A program made the position numbers and the translations under genes. From positions 53,474,224 to 53,538,223 of the forward strand of contig NC_044004.1 of NCBI RefSeq assembly GCF_900496995.4: 64,000 bases of DNA, read 5' to 3'. Positions 27,401 through 40,800 of this stretch are shown here, piece by piece (position 1 is the first letter of the stretch; each line of letters starts with the position of its first letter). The notes under the pieces were generated by a model. The model saw only the letters and a list, made by a program, of their open reading frames with translations. It did not search any database and was not told the origin of the DNA. The DNA is from Aquila chrysaetos chrysaetos (taxonomy: Eukaryota; Chordata; Aves; Accipitriformes; Accipitridae).

Positions 27401-30400
27401 ATGTTTCAGCTACCATGTGAAATATGTGAGACTTTTCAGAGGTGTCAGAAGCTCAGTAGCATGACACTGAGTGTTTGCACTGCAGTTCATAACAATCCCA
27501 AGATTAATTCCCAGATCAACCTTATAGCTACTTTAAACCAGTGGAAGATATGGACTGCTAAATTAATCCGTTTTGCTCATTGGCATATGATTCTGTTTCC
27601 ACTTTTTATTTCACTCTTCCTTATTCTACAGCTCAAAACACATTTCCAAACATGCCTCTGTGCCATCCCAAATTGAACATGTGACTGTAGATTATCCATC
27701 AATCTTTGACAGCCTGGAAAGGGCTTTGGATGCTATTTCTTTTCCTTTTAAAGCTAGAATATACCAGTTCAGTGGCCGTGTATTTCTCTTTCATTACACT
27801 CTCTTCTTTCTGCCAGTTTTTTGTTGGGGTTTTTTGGGTGGGGCTTTTTTTGTTGTTGGTTTTTTTTTTTTTTTTTTTTTTTTTTAAATAATCATGCTCG
27901 TCCTATTTTGTACTCTTCAGTGATCATAGCATGGGTGGCCACAAGTATGGCCATAATTCCTTAAAAGGACTGAGTTCTCTGACATGACTGTAAGAGAGGG
28001 GGAGTGTGAAACTCTCTCCCATCCCACTGAATCTGTAGCCTGGAGGAGCTTTTTGGTGCAACTCTGCTTCCTCTGCCATTCTAGATAATAGTCGTTAATG
28101 TACACTGAATTTAACCTGCTTTGCTACTCTGTATTGCTAGCGTTCACAGATTTCGGAGGAGCTGGTCAGGCAAGCTGCTGTCAGACCCATGTGCCCCAGG
28201 AAGCAGCACGTGTGAATTGTCTGTTGGATGTGAAACACCTTTGAACCTCGCTGTGTTGCCAGAAATAATGTTTTTTTCTGGAGTGCCTATGTTCAGCCTG
28301 CAGTGAAAGAAAGATGACCTTGGTGAAGGCTCAGATCAAAATTGACTGTTGCAGTGTCCAGCGCCTCTTGATTGACAACTGGGTCTGTCTTTGTGCCTGG
28401 ATGTTTACAGTCAATCTCTGCTCTCTCCCTGTCCGATGAATATAACACTCAAGCGTTGCAAGGAGGGGGGCTGTGGGCTGTGAAAGCACCTTGCGTGGAG
28501 GCGGGTGCCCCAGGGAGCTGGCTCGTGAGAATGCCTGCCCTGGGCATGGCAGGTCTGCAAGATCTGTGATAAAGTCTTCATTACCAGTGGTAACTGGAGA
28601 AATACTAGCAGACTTTTCCCAACAACCGCTCAATCCAGGATTCAGCACCAGTTCCAGCTGTTGACAATTATACTCTCCCTGTAGCTTTGCTTAGATGCGG
28701 TGTTTGTCACAACAGATCTAACCTGTTAAACAGATACTGCTTTTTGCTCCCGCAGGGATGCCTTTAGTGACAGATAAAATTATTTCAGTGTAAGGTAGAT
28801 AATGTCCTTCAATTTGTTAAATTTGCCAATTGCTTTGGGAGCCTCTGGGATGGAAAGCGTCATAGAAATTTAAAGTGCTATTACTCATCCTAAATGACTC
28901 TGCTCCATTTTCTAAAAAAAAAAAACAAAAAAAGATGTATACTTCTTTCCTGCGCTTTGTTCAATGTTTGGTTGGTTTCTCTGAGTCTCCACATGGAACT
29001 ACTACCATTAGTTCCTTAGCCTAGGATCTCAACTACCCTCAGAAAGGACATTTTTCTGACCTTTGTTAGGCAGTTATTTACTTTATCTACTTCCCTAGTT
29101 ACTTTAGCAATCTGTTTTCTGTGGCTAATTTTAATGCACTGATTTTCAGTGCATTTTACTCAAATACATCATGAGTTTAAGCATGCAAATGCAGTTCCTA
29201 ATGCTCAGTGAGTCCAAATACTTTGTCTGGTTGTACTCACTTGATTGATTTACTGTATTTTCCCATGTCCCAGGATTAATTACAAACAGCTGAAAAAGAA
29301 AGTACTGACAAAGAACTAATCTTGGTGTGAGTGCAGGGAAAAGAGCTGTGTGAGACAGCAGTCCAGTAAGCCTCTAGCTGGAGGCTTAGTTGCACCTAAA
29401 CGCTGTCATTCATGGAGCCAACTCAAACTATCAATCCAAACCCTGTCAGTCTAAACAAGTCTGAAGCTTGAAAAAGTTTGCTTTAGTTGGCATTTAACTT
29501 CCCCTTGGCATCCAGTTCTTAGCTTTAGAGTATCTTACACAAAATAGGGTTCATTCTGAGTCTAGCTCTGTGAGGTATTGTGTGTAGTGGCCTGACCTCA
29601 GAGAAGTTTCAGCTCCAACTTGCAGATGTACGAGTGAACAACAACATAAGCAAAGCAAGCAGTTCCTAAGAAAGGACATCTGAACAGTTTGTCAGGTCTT
29701 TCATTGTTTTAGAGAGCACCATTTCCACATTTCTGTAAGTAAAGAAAAAAAGTGGGTGTTAGAGGGCTGATAATTTCTCATGCGGCCTCTGTTGTCGTCT
29801 TAAAAAAAATTTAAAATACATTAGTGATAAAATATGCTATCAGCCAACAAATTGTGAATCTACAGGTTCTGAACCTGCAAAGATAGTTATAGTACTTCTG
29901 AAATCGTGTATAAATTTTCCCCTGAAAGCCAATGTTTATGGAAAAAGTTGTAATGTAAGCAAAAACTTTATGCCTCATGATACATCTAGAACATCAACAT
30001 AATATTTTTAAAGGTGACAAAGGTAACTTAATGGATCACATAATTTAGGTAATAGAGAGATGCAATGAACAAAGAAAATAATAACTATGTAACTGTTACA
30101 ATGTCTAAAGTCTGTGTCATTTGGTGGATTTGAGCTTGGAGCATATAAAGCAATGGAAAAAACTGTAGTTTGCTTCCAAACCTATCTGCAACCAGCAGAT
30201 CACAGAGATCAAGTCAACAGGTGGACCTGAAAAATAAAATGTCAAGATGCCAAGGTACATCTGACTGTAAGAGACAGCAGCTAATACTGATCTTTTATTT
30301 TACTGGGCATCTTTGGAGGAGGAAAGTAGAACCTCTCAAGTCAAATAATTGAATAGAAATAAGGTGGTTCAATAAGGAATGAAAACCAAGGATGAATTAA

Positions 30401-31060
30401 TAATGACCAACATAAAATACCAATATCTAAACATTTATGTATGACAATGATACCATAATTTTGGCTTTTACAATACAGTGTATAAAAGCATATTGTGTTT
30501 TCACTGAAGCACGTATTTTTTTTAATTTTTTTTTTTTCTGTTCTGGCACATTATTCATTTTATTGTAACATATCCATCATGTCTTTGGGATATTAAATGC
30601 CAAAGCAAACTTTGTTTTTAAAATCTAGGTCTCCAATTTAGAAAGTTCTGCTGTATTCCCCAGCATTTACAGATTATGTATGGTATATGTTCGCCATACT
30701 TGTGAGTTTTATGTTTGTAGTTGAATTTCTATCATCTTTAAAATCATCAGTTAAAAAAGCTAATCTGTGGGCAGAAAAAATCTTAAGGTTCTCCTGCAAA
30801 GCTGTGACCACTGTCATGCCCCAGATGGAGGGGGGACATAAGTCCCTTGAATAACATGTTTAAATTGTTATTTCTACTGCTCTCTGTACTACTTTGAGAC
30901 TTTTTTCTCCAGACAAAGCTCAATCTCACAAATCCTCTCCATTCATGTCTTTTAAAAGGGGAACTCTGAAACCAATTATGTTGAAAATATTGTCAATGCA
31001 TTGAAGAAAAAAAATATAGGAATAGAAATGTAACTATTTTTGTGATGTCTTTCTGGCCAG
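12411..31060. other. Long intergenic stretch, no gene recognised
   Basis: No coding exon chain is seen in 18.6 kb. Items worth knowing are an AT-rich block with homeodomain-type TTAAT/ATTA words at 15450-15560, a transcript-3'-end-like stretch with AATAAA at 19745-19750, and the T26 tract at 27860-27885. Minus-strand frames of 111-117 codons at 14697-15032 and 15784-16137 have no recognisable similarity. Confidence 0.5.
27860..27885. repeat. Poly-T tract (26 T)
   Basis: This is the longest homopolymer in the window, preceded by GT-rich sequence. It could be a slipped simple repeat or the A-tail of a minus-strand retrocopy. I see no recognisable retrocopy body next to it. Confidence 0.85.
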
Positions 31061-31380
31061 AGTGTAAGAGAAAGAGGCTCTCGAAGAGCATGCCTGCCAT
31101 CAGATCCCTGCCCTTTTCATCACCTTTCAGCGCCTCTGAAGAGTTCAGCTTTACAAACATGACACCAACAAGATGCCGTGAGGTAAGAAATTCCTGTGCC
31201 CCATTTGGTGCCGTTCACTTTATTTTCTGTGGTTATTCAAGCGCCTCCAGGACAGGCGATGCTTGAATGTTGAGGCATAAGCTGCAGATGAAATTTCAGT
31301 AACTCCAGGGTGAGTCGCTGGGAAGCGGCCACGTTTTATACCCAGTCCCCGTTCCTTGACAGCCCTGCAAGAAACCCAGC

Positions 31381-32290
31381 TGTGGGTTTAGGCGCGTGGC
31401 TGCTCACACGTGCAGCAGGGTAAAGCCACCCTAACCCGGCCGTGGGGGTCCGTGGGCCGTGGGGATGGAGCGCAGGGCACGCAAGGAGAAAGCCAGAGCC
31501 GGGTTTGACCAGCCAGGAGAGGCGAGGGGGGGGGGGAGCGGGGGGTGCCCGGCTGCTGTTTTCAGCCACCTAAGGGGGGGTTGCAGGGAAGGCAGAGCCA
31601 GGCTCCTGGCAGCAAAAGCATAAGAGGCCACGGGTGCGAGTCGCTGCGAGGGAAATCCCAGACGCCGCCCTCCGTCCCTGGCTGCCCACACTGCCCGCCC
31701 GGGACCGCGGGGAGCAGGTACGGAGCAGGCAGAGCCCTGGGCACTGGCTGCCCAAGGATGCCCAGCCTCGGGGGTGGTACCCTTGGGGGCTCGGGATGCT
31801 CCCGGGATGGGCTGGGCACAGGTAGCTGGCTGGGATACCCCGGAGACTAGCTCCTCTGGGTGTCCATCCCTTAAAAACAAAAACAAAAACAAAAAAAAAG
31901 AAAAAGGAAAAATATTTTTTAAAACTGTGGGGTATTTGTTTGGCTTTTTTTTTTTTTTTTTTAAGTCATCTTTTTGCACTTGAAACAGTCGTGGTGGGGC
32001 CAGTCAGGCTGAATAACGGGATCGGTGGTTTGTGGGGGGCTAGCGCTGCGGTTCAGTATACTCCCGGAGCTGTCAGGCTGGGAGCGGAGGAGGGCTTGCT
32101 TGCGGGTGGCTTTTTAAACCCTGGGATTTCAAAGGCTCCTCGGGATGAGTCGCAGCTCGGCAGTCCTGCACAGGGCGGTGGTGCAGAGGGAAGGGAGATG
32201 CTTTCGGCTGAACCCAAAAAGTACGTGCCAGGAGGAAGGCTTCAGAAAGTGGGAGCTGGGCAGGGAGAAGGGAAGGGAGCATTTCTTTTC
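31381..32290. other. GC- and CpG-rich block, possible unassigned promoter
   Basis: The first ~480 bases hold roughly 30 CpGs by hand count, with GC near two thirds, against AT-rich, CpG-poor surroundings. It includes an E-box CACGTG at 31407-31412 and G-runs at 31526-31536 and after 31540. The block is interrupted by an A-rich simple repeat and a T18 tract (31874-31962), then GC-rich sequence resumes. No gene can be attached to it. The minus-strand frame of 182 codons (31431-31979) is composition-driven and includes the poly-T as polylysine, so it is not called. An old GC-rich repeat is an alternative explanation. Confidence 0.45.
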
Positions 32291-35200
32291 TGCTTTGTTT
32301 TCTAAGGAATGGTTTAAATTAATTGCTTCTCCTTTAAAAGAAAAAAAAACCCCAACTCTCATTGAAGTTGTTTTGATGTAATTAATTTTGATTTATTTTT
32401 TTGTGCAGCTGACCCAGCTCTCCCCAAAGGGAAATGTATTTTCTTTCTGCTGTTTTGTTTAGATTTTTAGGATGCATTTGGAGTTTGGTTGATGGGAAAA
32501 CTGGCTATGCAGTGGAGGATGTAGCAGGTGATTGCTTACGATGGTACTTGTTGCGTCATCAAGATCTACTTGATTAAACCTTATTGTGATCTGGTCATTA
32601 ACAGCAGGAAAACTTCAATGAAAAAGGAAATATAAATGAAGTCCTAAAGCAGATTTCAGAGTTGTTATCCTTTTGTGGAGCCGATTAATGTAATGTAAAG
32701 TGACCTAAATGAAGTGCTGTTTATTGTTTATATGTTTAGCTAGGATTATTTGAAAACATTCATAAAGAAAAGAGGATTTTCTTGTGCATTGCAAATTAGT
32801 TATGATGATTTGGGGCAGAAGACTGAGATAGGTCAGCAAACTAAATATGAAGAATTTGTGTAGCCCTGTTGTCATAGCCCCCCACCCCTGTATACCCCTG
32901 ACCTTATACCATTACAATACTTTGTATAGATAAAAGATCTATAGATAGAAGATTTCCTCCTAAATCTTTGATAACTTGCCTGGGCTTAATTTCATTAGCC
33001 AGCCCAGCCCTGGCATTCAAAGAAGTCTACCAAGAATATTTGTTTCTTCTTCTAGTCTTAAGAATGGAAGAGAAAGGGTTATGGGAATGATATGGGAGAA
33101 ACTCCAGCTTGGGAAGGAAGCTGTGGATGTCATCTCATTGCAACAGGTCATTGTCCTGGAATAAATCAGAAAGAAAAAAGTTGGGCAAGCTTTTTATACA
33201 GTCCTCTTAAGTAATAAATAAGTGGCAAGTGAACAGGAGTTTGAGCATGTAACTCCAAATTATTTAAATGCACTGAGCGCATTCTGGCACTGCTGAAGGT
33301 CTTCACTTTTAATTGATTTTCTCTTTTAAATCACATCTTTATCATGGTGGTTTTGTGGGTTATTTTTGCTGTTAAACTTTCTCTGAAGTTTCATAGGAAG
33401 TCCAAGATCTGTTCCCTGTCATTACATACTCACCCAATTTTTAACTACTTCGCATTCTGTATTACTCTCTCTTGACATAAACTTAGCTGTTCAAAAACAT
33501 GTGTATGTGCAAATATAACTCAGTAAGTTGATCAAGGGATTTAAAGTAGAAATTTTTTTGACATTGTTTGACTGCCTTCAGAGGTTGCAATTTATCCCCC
33601 CCAGGATGTCCTGTACTGTCAACGTGCTGATGTGCTGGGGTGCTAGCCTGCAGAAAGAGTGTGACTGCTGAAGATGTTGTGGTTAATCTGGCAGTCCTTG
33701 GCCAAGCAGAGTTTGAAGCAGAATTCGTTGCACATGCCAGACTGGGCCCAGAATAGAAATGTGTGTCTGCGTATCATTGCAGGTGATTAAATGAGGCTGA
33801 TAACATTCCCGAACCACCAGAGCATGACAAAGCAATGTTAATAGATGAGGTGATTCAGCCCTTGGTATCAATGTACCCAAGACTTTCTCAAAGATATGCA
33901 AACATAACAAGAAACATGGAATTGCAAGACATTGCAGCTGCAATACAAGCCAAGCTCTCTGAGCCCTGAAAAGTAGGAAATCTTAGTATACCGGTACAAG
34001 TGAATTGAAGGAGTTACTCATAATGCAGCTGAGAGGCAACAGTCAGGCTGACTTGCACAAACTGGTTGCACTCTACTAAAGCGCTCAAGAATATGGCCAC
34101 TAGACACCTTTTATAAATACTGTGATGAGGACAGTCACCCTGGGAAATATTGAAATAAAAAGATGTTGTTCAAACTTCACGTGCAGCTTTGGTAGATACT
34201 GGCACTTGAGAGCATGCTTAGCAAGTAGATAACTACCCGGATGGTAGTCAGTAGTTCAACACGTGAGGTGACACACGCAGAATGCATGGCATGGTTCGAG
34301 TATGCGGACTTGAGCTGCTGTGCAGCTGGATCACTATGTACGCCTCTGGGGCAGCCTGCTGTAGTGAGGTCTGAGCCTGGAGTCACCGGCTCTCCTGCTG
34401 ACAGCAGACCCAGGGAATGGTATCAGCTGCTTTGTTTGACAGCATTTGCAAAGTTGAAACATACCCTAGCAGAAAGCCCAAGAAATAGGGAGATGGACCC
34501 TTCTGATGTTTGCCCGTTTGCGAACGGACAGAGCACTGCAAGAGGCTGCTGAGTTTAATAGAGGATGCAGACCAGAAGACTTGAATGTCAGGTGGGGGTA
34601 TGTGCCTGATGCCTATAGAAATTTACTGACTGCCATCAGCACAGCTGTGCTGCTAACAAAATGACTGGCTAGATGAAACCAAGTCCGACCTGATGGCATT
34701 ATGAAAGGAACAACGTTTAAACAGCTACAGCTAGTCTAGGGCTAATGGAGCAACAGGAGGGAGCCTGCTTTCTTTGTGCCCTGTTAAGTTAGCAATGCCT
34801 GGAAAACAACTTGATCGCAAGTGAGAAGGAAGTTTATTTGTTTATCTATAGAAAAAGACAAAGTACTTCCATTGAACTTTCTGCAAAGGATAACTCTAGT
34901 GATCAATAAATTACTTGCCCTTTTTTTTAGAAAGAAGAAATATGCATAGTTTCTATGATTTTTATACTGAAACTTGTGCTAATATTCAAATAATGTAGCT
35001 GACTAAACCTTCACTGTGATAGAGAAAGAGTGAACATGGTTTAGAAACATGCAGTGCTGGCCTCACCATGCCCTCGCTGACATAAAAGGCCCCTCCCTCC
35101 ATGGCATTGCAGTAAACCATTGCACAGAAGATGAACATTAGCAAATGAAGGTTAGCGGTGACAGCAAGAGCACCAGGGAGCCCCTGGATTAATGCTGGTG

Positions 35201-37544
35201 CTTTGGAAAACTCTAGTGGTGCTGCTGCAGGTAAGTGCCAGTCTGTTACTCCTAAAGCAGCTGCTGAGGAAAGACAGGTTGTCTCAAATGCTGGAGGGCT
35301 GCAAGATCTGCAGTATTTGCAGTCCCTCCTCAACAGTGCAGGAGGTACTGCTGATGGTATCCTGGATGATGCTTCAGGAACCTTAGATAATCCATTTGCA
35401 ATAGTATTATTTTGTATTCAGCCGTAATGACTTTACAAGTGCTGTGAAATTGCTTTTCAACTCTGTTATTAGCTCAGTGTTTACGGTTTGATCACAACAA
35501 AACTAACAGCAATAAACTACTGTTAAAGTTCAATACGAGTTTGCAATTAACAGTAACTATTTGTTTTCAATGTGGAGAAATCTTAAATTAGTATCTTGCT
35601 TACCCCCACAGCTGTTGTGTGCGGATTGTCCCTTCACCCCTTTTTCCATGGGGAGATGTTCTTTAGGGCAATGCTTTTCTGGAGTTGGGTGGACAGAGAA
35701 AGGGCCAGTGTGGGCTTAATTCTAGTATGAACATGACTAGAGACACACACAATACTTTTTTAGACTTAATTTTGTTCGTTTTGTGAGATTCTCTGGTGCA
35801 TATTACTTTGCTGGCATGCTTATATGCTTTTTAAAAATAAAGGTTCAGAAGGAGCTAGTTTTTTCTGAGATGAGAGGTAGGGCTCTGCAGAAAAAAACTT
35901 GTGGAGACTCCCTGAAGCTTTCTGACTTGGCACAGTAAAAACAGGTTTGAACCTCACCAGCTTATGGGCTTCTCTTTTTGTAAAATGGCACTTTCTCCTT
36001 AACTCAGAAAAGAAAGCTGCCTTGTGCTGAGATTTTCTTTTCTGGTAGTTCATCACGGTTCCAAGCTGATGCTGCAAAGGCAATGTAGGGGTTGTTTCAA
36101 ATGCACCCCATACCTGGAGATTATTGTGAAGGTGAGAGGAAGATGATGTTTCCTAATATAGATGTGCTAAAACTTTTGTTACCCTTTGTAGAGTCTTGAA
36201 AAGTGGTCTGCAGAATTAAAACAAGAGACTGCATTAAAACAACTACATCGTCCCTATTTTCAGTGTGCTACACATGGCAGTGGAGAGGGAAAGGATGAAG
36301 CTCCTTCACTGCTATATCAAAGTTGTCTTGATGTTTCTCCAGATCAAAGTAAAGGCACTTGCTTTTGTGTGAAATATTGTTACTTCGTCCGAGATGAGCA
36401 CTGCCATGAGACAATTAAGTTCGCTGAGAGATACAGAAGTTGCTTTTAATATACATACTTACTCCCACCAAACGTGTCAAAGCATGCTCTGTTATTTTAG
36501 TATTTTATAAATCTGGGAGTCTTTTGATTGCTGTAATTTCTCTCCAATTATGCCCATGTTGCAGTTCCTTATTAGCTTGCTGGTGCTGCTTCAATCTTTC
36601 TCTGAAATAAGTCTTCAGTACTGCAGTAGCTTGCTAATCATAAATGGAGTTGCCAGTTTCACTTGCTCATTGGACGTTGGTCTGTTTGTTCCTTTAGCAA
36701 GGCTAAATCCACAAGGAATTCATAAGTGCTTCACCCTGCAGGCGACTAGAAAAGCAATGACCTCCTTCCTGGATGAGAGTTTGTTTTACTCTTGTTTTGG
36801 AGCGTTAAGGGAGGTTGCGCTACTGCCGGATGCTTTCATCTGGCAATAAAGATTTGCCTTTCAATGCAGAGATGGGTCATCTTGAATATATCTCACCTGA
36901 TAATTTCTTTCTCTTCCCAGTCATCTCCATTATCTCCATTACCTGTGGTGGCTAGGTGCTTTATTCTAAACAGAGTACTCAGAGTATCTAGTGGGAATCT
37001 GTCAGACTAAAATGCATAGGCCATTGAACTAAACAATGTATTAGCGGTCCAGTTACATTCTCTAAAATTAATCGTAAAATATTCCAAAGCTAGATTTTGA
37101 TGATACTTGGGCATCTAACAGTGCAGATAAACACCAAAGAGTATTTTCAACAACACAGGAAAAGTGGTGTATTGCCACCAGTGCAATCAATAGGTGTGAA
37201 GTGCTTAAAAACCTCTGGAAATCTATCTTTTCGTGCCGGACTCAAAGCCACAGGAGAAAAAACTGTTACAAATGAAGTGGAGCACTTACTGCACCCTTCC
37301 TACCCCAAAAATATGGTCCCTGTACAGATTATCTATTGAAGTTAGTCTACAGCGTCTGGGTGCAAAAGGTGCATAAAGGTTCATTTGGCTTTTGTTGTCT
37401 GTCCCCAGTTCCTGTGAAAGTAAAAGAAGGTAGGTAGGAAGACTTTCAATTTACTGACACAGCATACCTGTCCTCAAGTAACTGAAATAATATTTCATTT
37501 TACTTACGGCTTAAGCCCATATTTTTTAACTGTACGTCTTCAAG
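32291..37544. other. Intergenic, with a possible decayed retroelement
   Basis: No functional gene is seen. A stretch at about 33660-34720 contains short retroelement-like peptides in different frames, with stops between them (see findings). A 90-codon plus-strand frame at 35158-35427 contains a GCAG|GTAAGT donor-like site at 35230 and is not recognised. Confidence 0.5.
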
Positions 37545-37830
37545 GGTTTTATTCCTGGCATCATGGAGTATTTTAGGTTGCCAGGGTGGTCGTCAAGTCC
37601 CACCTCCTGCTCCAAGCAGGGCTAACTTCAACATTTTTACATTCTCTATGGATGAAGACTGTGCAGCCTTTCTGGGCCCCTGTTTCTGTGCTTCACCAAT
37701 CTCACTGAAAACTTTGCCTGCTGTGACTTGTGTCTGTTGCCTCTTGTCTGTTCACTGTGCACCTCTGGGAAGAGTATGGCTCTGCTTTCTGCATACCCCC
37801 CTTCCATGCACAGAGGAATATTAAACAGAA
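37545..37830 (-). mobile_element. Old CR1 LINE fragment, minus orientation
   Basis: This copy is more diverged than the one at 11937-12410 but collinear with it. GCTCCAAGCAGGGCTAACTT, CAGCCTTTCTGGGCCCCTGT, GCCTCTTGTCTGTTCACTGT and GGGAAGAGTATGGCTCTGC match the CR1 minus-strand order. The 3' terminal block is weak or missing, so the left boundary is approximate. The minus-strand 62-residue frame here is not a gene. Confidence 0.75.
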
Positions 37831-40800
37831 GCAAACAGATATTACATGGAAATAATCCTCAGCTTAGAGTGATTAGACATTTCTTTGATCTAAACAGAAA
37901 CTGAATGCTACAGTGTTCATACTAATATTACAATTGTGCTTGAAGTTAGCAGATTGAGAATGTGCACTTGCTGTATTCCCCATGTTCTTCCCCTAAAAGC
38001 ATCTGTTGCCAGACACCATCAGGTGTAAGATATGGGAGTTGGTGGGCCTCTCATCTGACTACTTTTAGCAGTTTTCATGTTCCTAAATGTACGTGACGGA
38101 ATAATGCAAATGGCATGAAGAAGCTGGGGGGGGGGGGGTGGGGTGATTTAAAGTGCCCTCCACCCCCACCCTACCAACCATGACCAAAATTTCTTGTTGA
38201 AATATGGAAGTTACCCTAGTTGGCAAAGAATGTCTCTGGTTTCAGGCCTTCAGTTAAGAATATTTCCTGCAGAAGAAAAATCAGTTTGTTTATAAATAGG
38301 GAAGTGTAGATAGTGAGATGGTTTCTTTGGTAAAAGTGCAGTTCTTTACGCTCAGCTAGTAAAAATTGTACATAAAACTTCACTGAAATGCAGTTAACAG
38401 AGGGAGGGTATTTCTACTATTATCATTGTGCTTTCTTCATCATTCACCACACTTCATCATAGGTGACAGAATAGAAAGAATACAGAGGAGGGAATCCAGC
38501 AGGAACCAAGTGACCACACTGATGAAAAATATTAGCTATATGCATTTTTAAAAGTAGCATCAGAAAGACTATATAGGATTAGTATAAGTTATTAACATCT
38601 TGCCTTAACTGGTTTATTAGAGTGTGTTTTCATTTTGTAATCACCCTTTGAAAAGCTGATGTCAGCTGATGATTTTTTTTTTTTTTTCCACAGTCCTGAA
38701 AAATAAGCACATGTTTTCATGGGATCTGTTTAAAATGGAAGGCTCACTTCTCAGAGCAGTTTCCGCACACAGATCTTCTGGCAGCAGCTGAGTGGGTCTC
38801 CCCAGGCAGCAGAACAGTGCAATGAAAAAACTATTGACGTCTAGATGAGATGCATGAAGCCAGAGGTGGCTGGTGAAGGATTCACTCTCAGTTATCAACA
38901 GTAAGGAAGAAAATATTCTCTTTTTTTTAAAATAAAATATAAAAGTCTAGCAGTCCAGAAGCCAGAGTATATGTTCAAGCTCTTTGAAACCTCAGGGCAG
39001 GATGTTATATCCAGTGGCACAGATCAGAATTTCAAAATGTGGTGCCAACATTTGAGGATGGACAAAGACATTTCTTCATGTGCTCATGCTAAAACCAGCA
39101 ACGTGAGCATCACCCGGCAGTCGCGCTCGCTGCTGCTCGGCCTGAAGCCTGGGGCTGGAGGAGCAGGAGAGGGCTTGGTGCAGGCAGGCGATGGGTACTG
39201 CTGCACCGCATTGCCATCAGTGAACAGTGGCAGCCCGTGAAATTGGTTTTCATGTGTGGTGGGCAGGCTGGAGTGGGGGCATCCTGGTCAGAGGCATCCA
39301 TGGCTGGTGGAATGGGAGCGGCAGTCGTCTGGCAGCCTGGGATGAGCAAAATGGACCATGATGAGCTGCAGGAGCTCAGAGGAGGTGGAGAGGGGAGAGC
39401 AGCTCAGGTGAAGAGCCCGTGTTATGCCAAAGGGTTACAGTGCCAGTGGTTCAGAGCACTCTTGCCACCAAGTGGCAAACGTAGAATAAAGGGATTTCTT
39501 TTTTTAGGTGAACTTCGTGTGATTATCAAAGAGCTGCAGTTAGCAGTAAGATGCTCAGAAGGACAAAAATAACCTATGACAGTATGATGCGTAATAAGAT
39601 AAAAACTTAAATATTTGCTGTAGCGTATAAATGATTTCTCCCTGAAGACTGCAAAATTTCTTATATTGAAGGAAATAACTCCGATATCATGTTTTGACTA
39701 CACATGCTTTTCTTTAACGTGCTCTAATGCTCTAAAAAATATATCCTGAGATTTCTGCCTACTGCTTTGTTGTTGCACTGTCCTAACAGTTATCCAGTCC
39801 CTCTTGGCCGAACAAATATGCACTGAACTGTAATAGTCCAGCTAATTTTGATGCAGTGTTAGCATTGATTAGATTGTTCAGCGTGCTGCCTGCCTAAGCA
39901 CACATAGCTTGTGTTGTAATTTGAGGTGCATTGGGACATAGTATCAGATAATTTCGAAGGCATTTATGGGCAATGGGACAATATGGTGAGTGTCTTGGGG
40001 GTCATGTTAAGGATTGGCTGTGCTGGTGTGCAAGCCTGTGAGAGATGAGGAGGGGAAGATGGACTGAGCCCTCAACTCGATTGAGTATTAACAGCTTCTG
40101 GTAGTGGGCATTTATTTGCTTGTTTTTCAAAAACATTTAAGTCATGGTTGAATTTGATTCTGTTAGGTTTTGCGCTCTCAGGTTAGATTTGGATGTGTTT
40201 AAATAGAACATAAAATTTCTGTAGAGGAAAATTTTTTGAAGACCTGGTTAATGTTACCTTCTTGATTATACAAGTACACCAGTACTGGAACAGAAATGCC
40301 CTCAGAAAACATGCCTTTGGTATCTTGCTTTAAAACTTTCAGGTCTTGGAATAAAAATCTATTGCCTCAAGGTTTGATTATAGTAACTCGGATTAAGGCA
40401 GGGGAAAAAGTATGCTAGGTACTTGCCAGTGCTTCCCCACAAAAACAAGGGAGTGAGTAACACAGTGTTCCTCCCAAGGCCAGGTTGTGCAGGCACACTG
40501 AGTCGAATAAATTGTAAAACTTCAAGTAAGCCATCATGTTTGCTAACCCCTGCCCAAGCGGTGCAGAGAGTGCTCAAGCTGGAACTCAAGCCAGCTTGTT
40601 TTTCAGCTGGGCTGATTTTTCTGTTGTTTTCTTTTCTTTTTTTTTTTTTTTTTAAACTCAGAGAAGCAAATGTGTCTTTTATCCCTGATTTCAGTGGTGT
40701 GGCTGGCGATGTACATAGAAAGCAATGTCCATGGGCTTTCCAGAATAGACTTTACATTTTAAGGTTCTTTTAGTCAGTCTCTAGAGAGATGAAAATATGC

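Noticed and set aside
31431-31979. Minus-strand open frame of 182 codons
   Set aside because: It runs through the poly-T tract (read as polylysine and Phe/Leu runs) and the GC-rich block. There is no domain, and overlapping frames on both strands show it is compositional.
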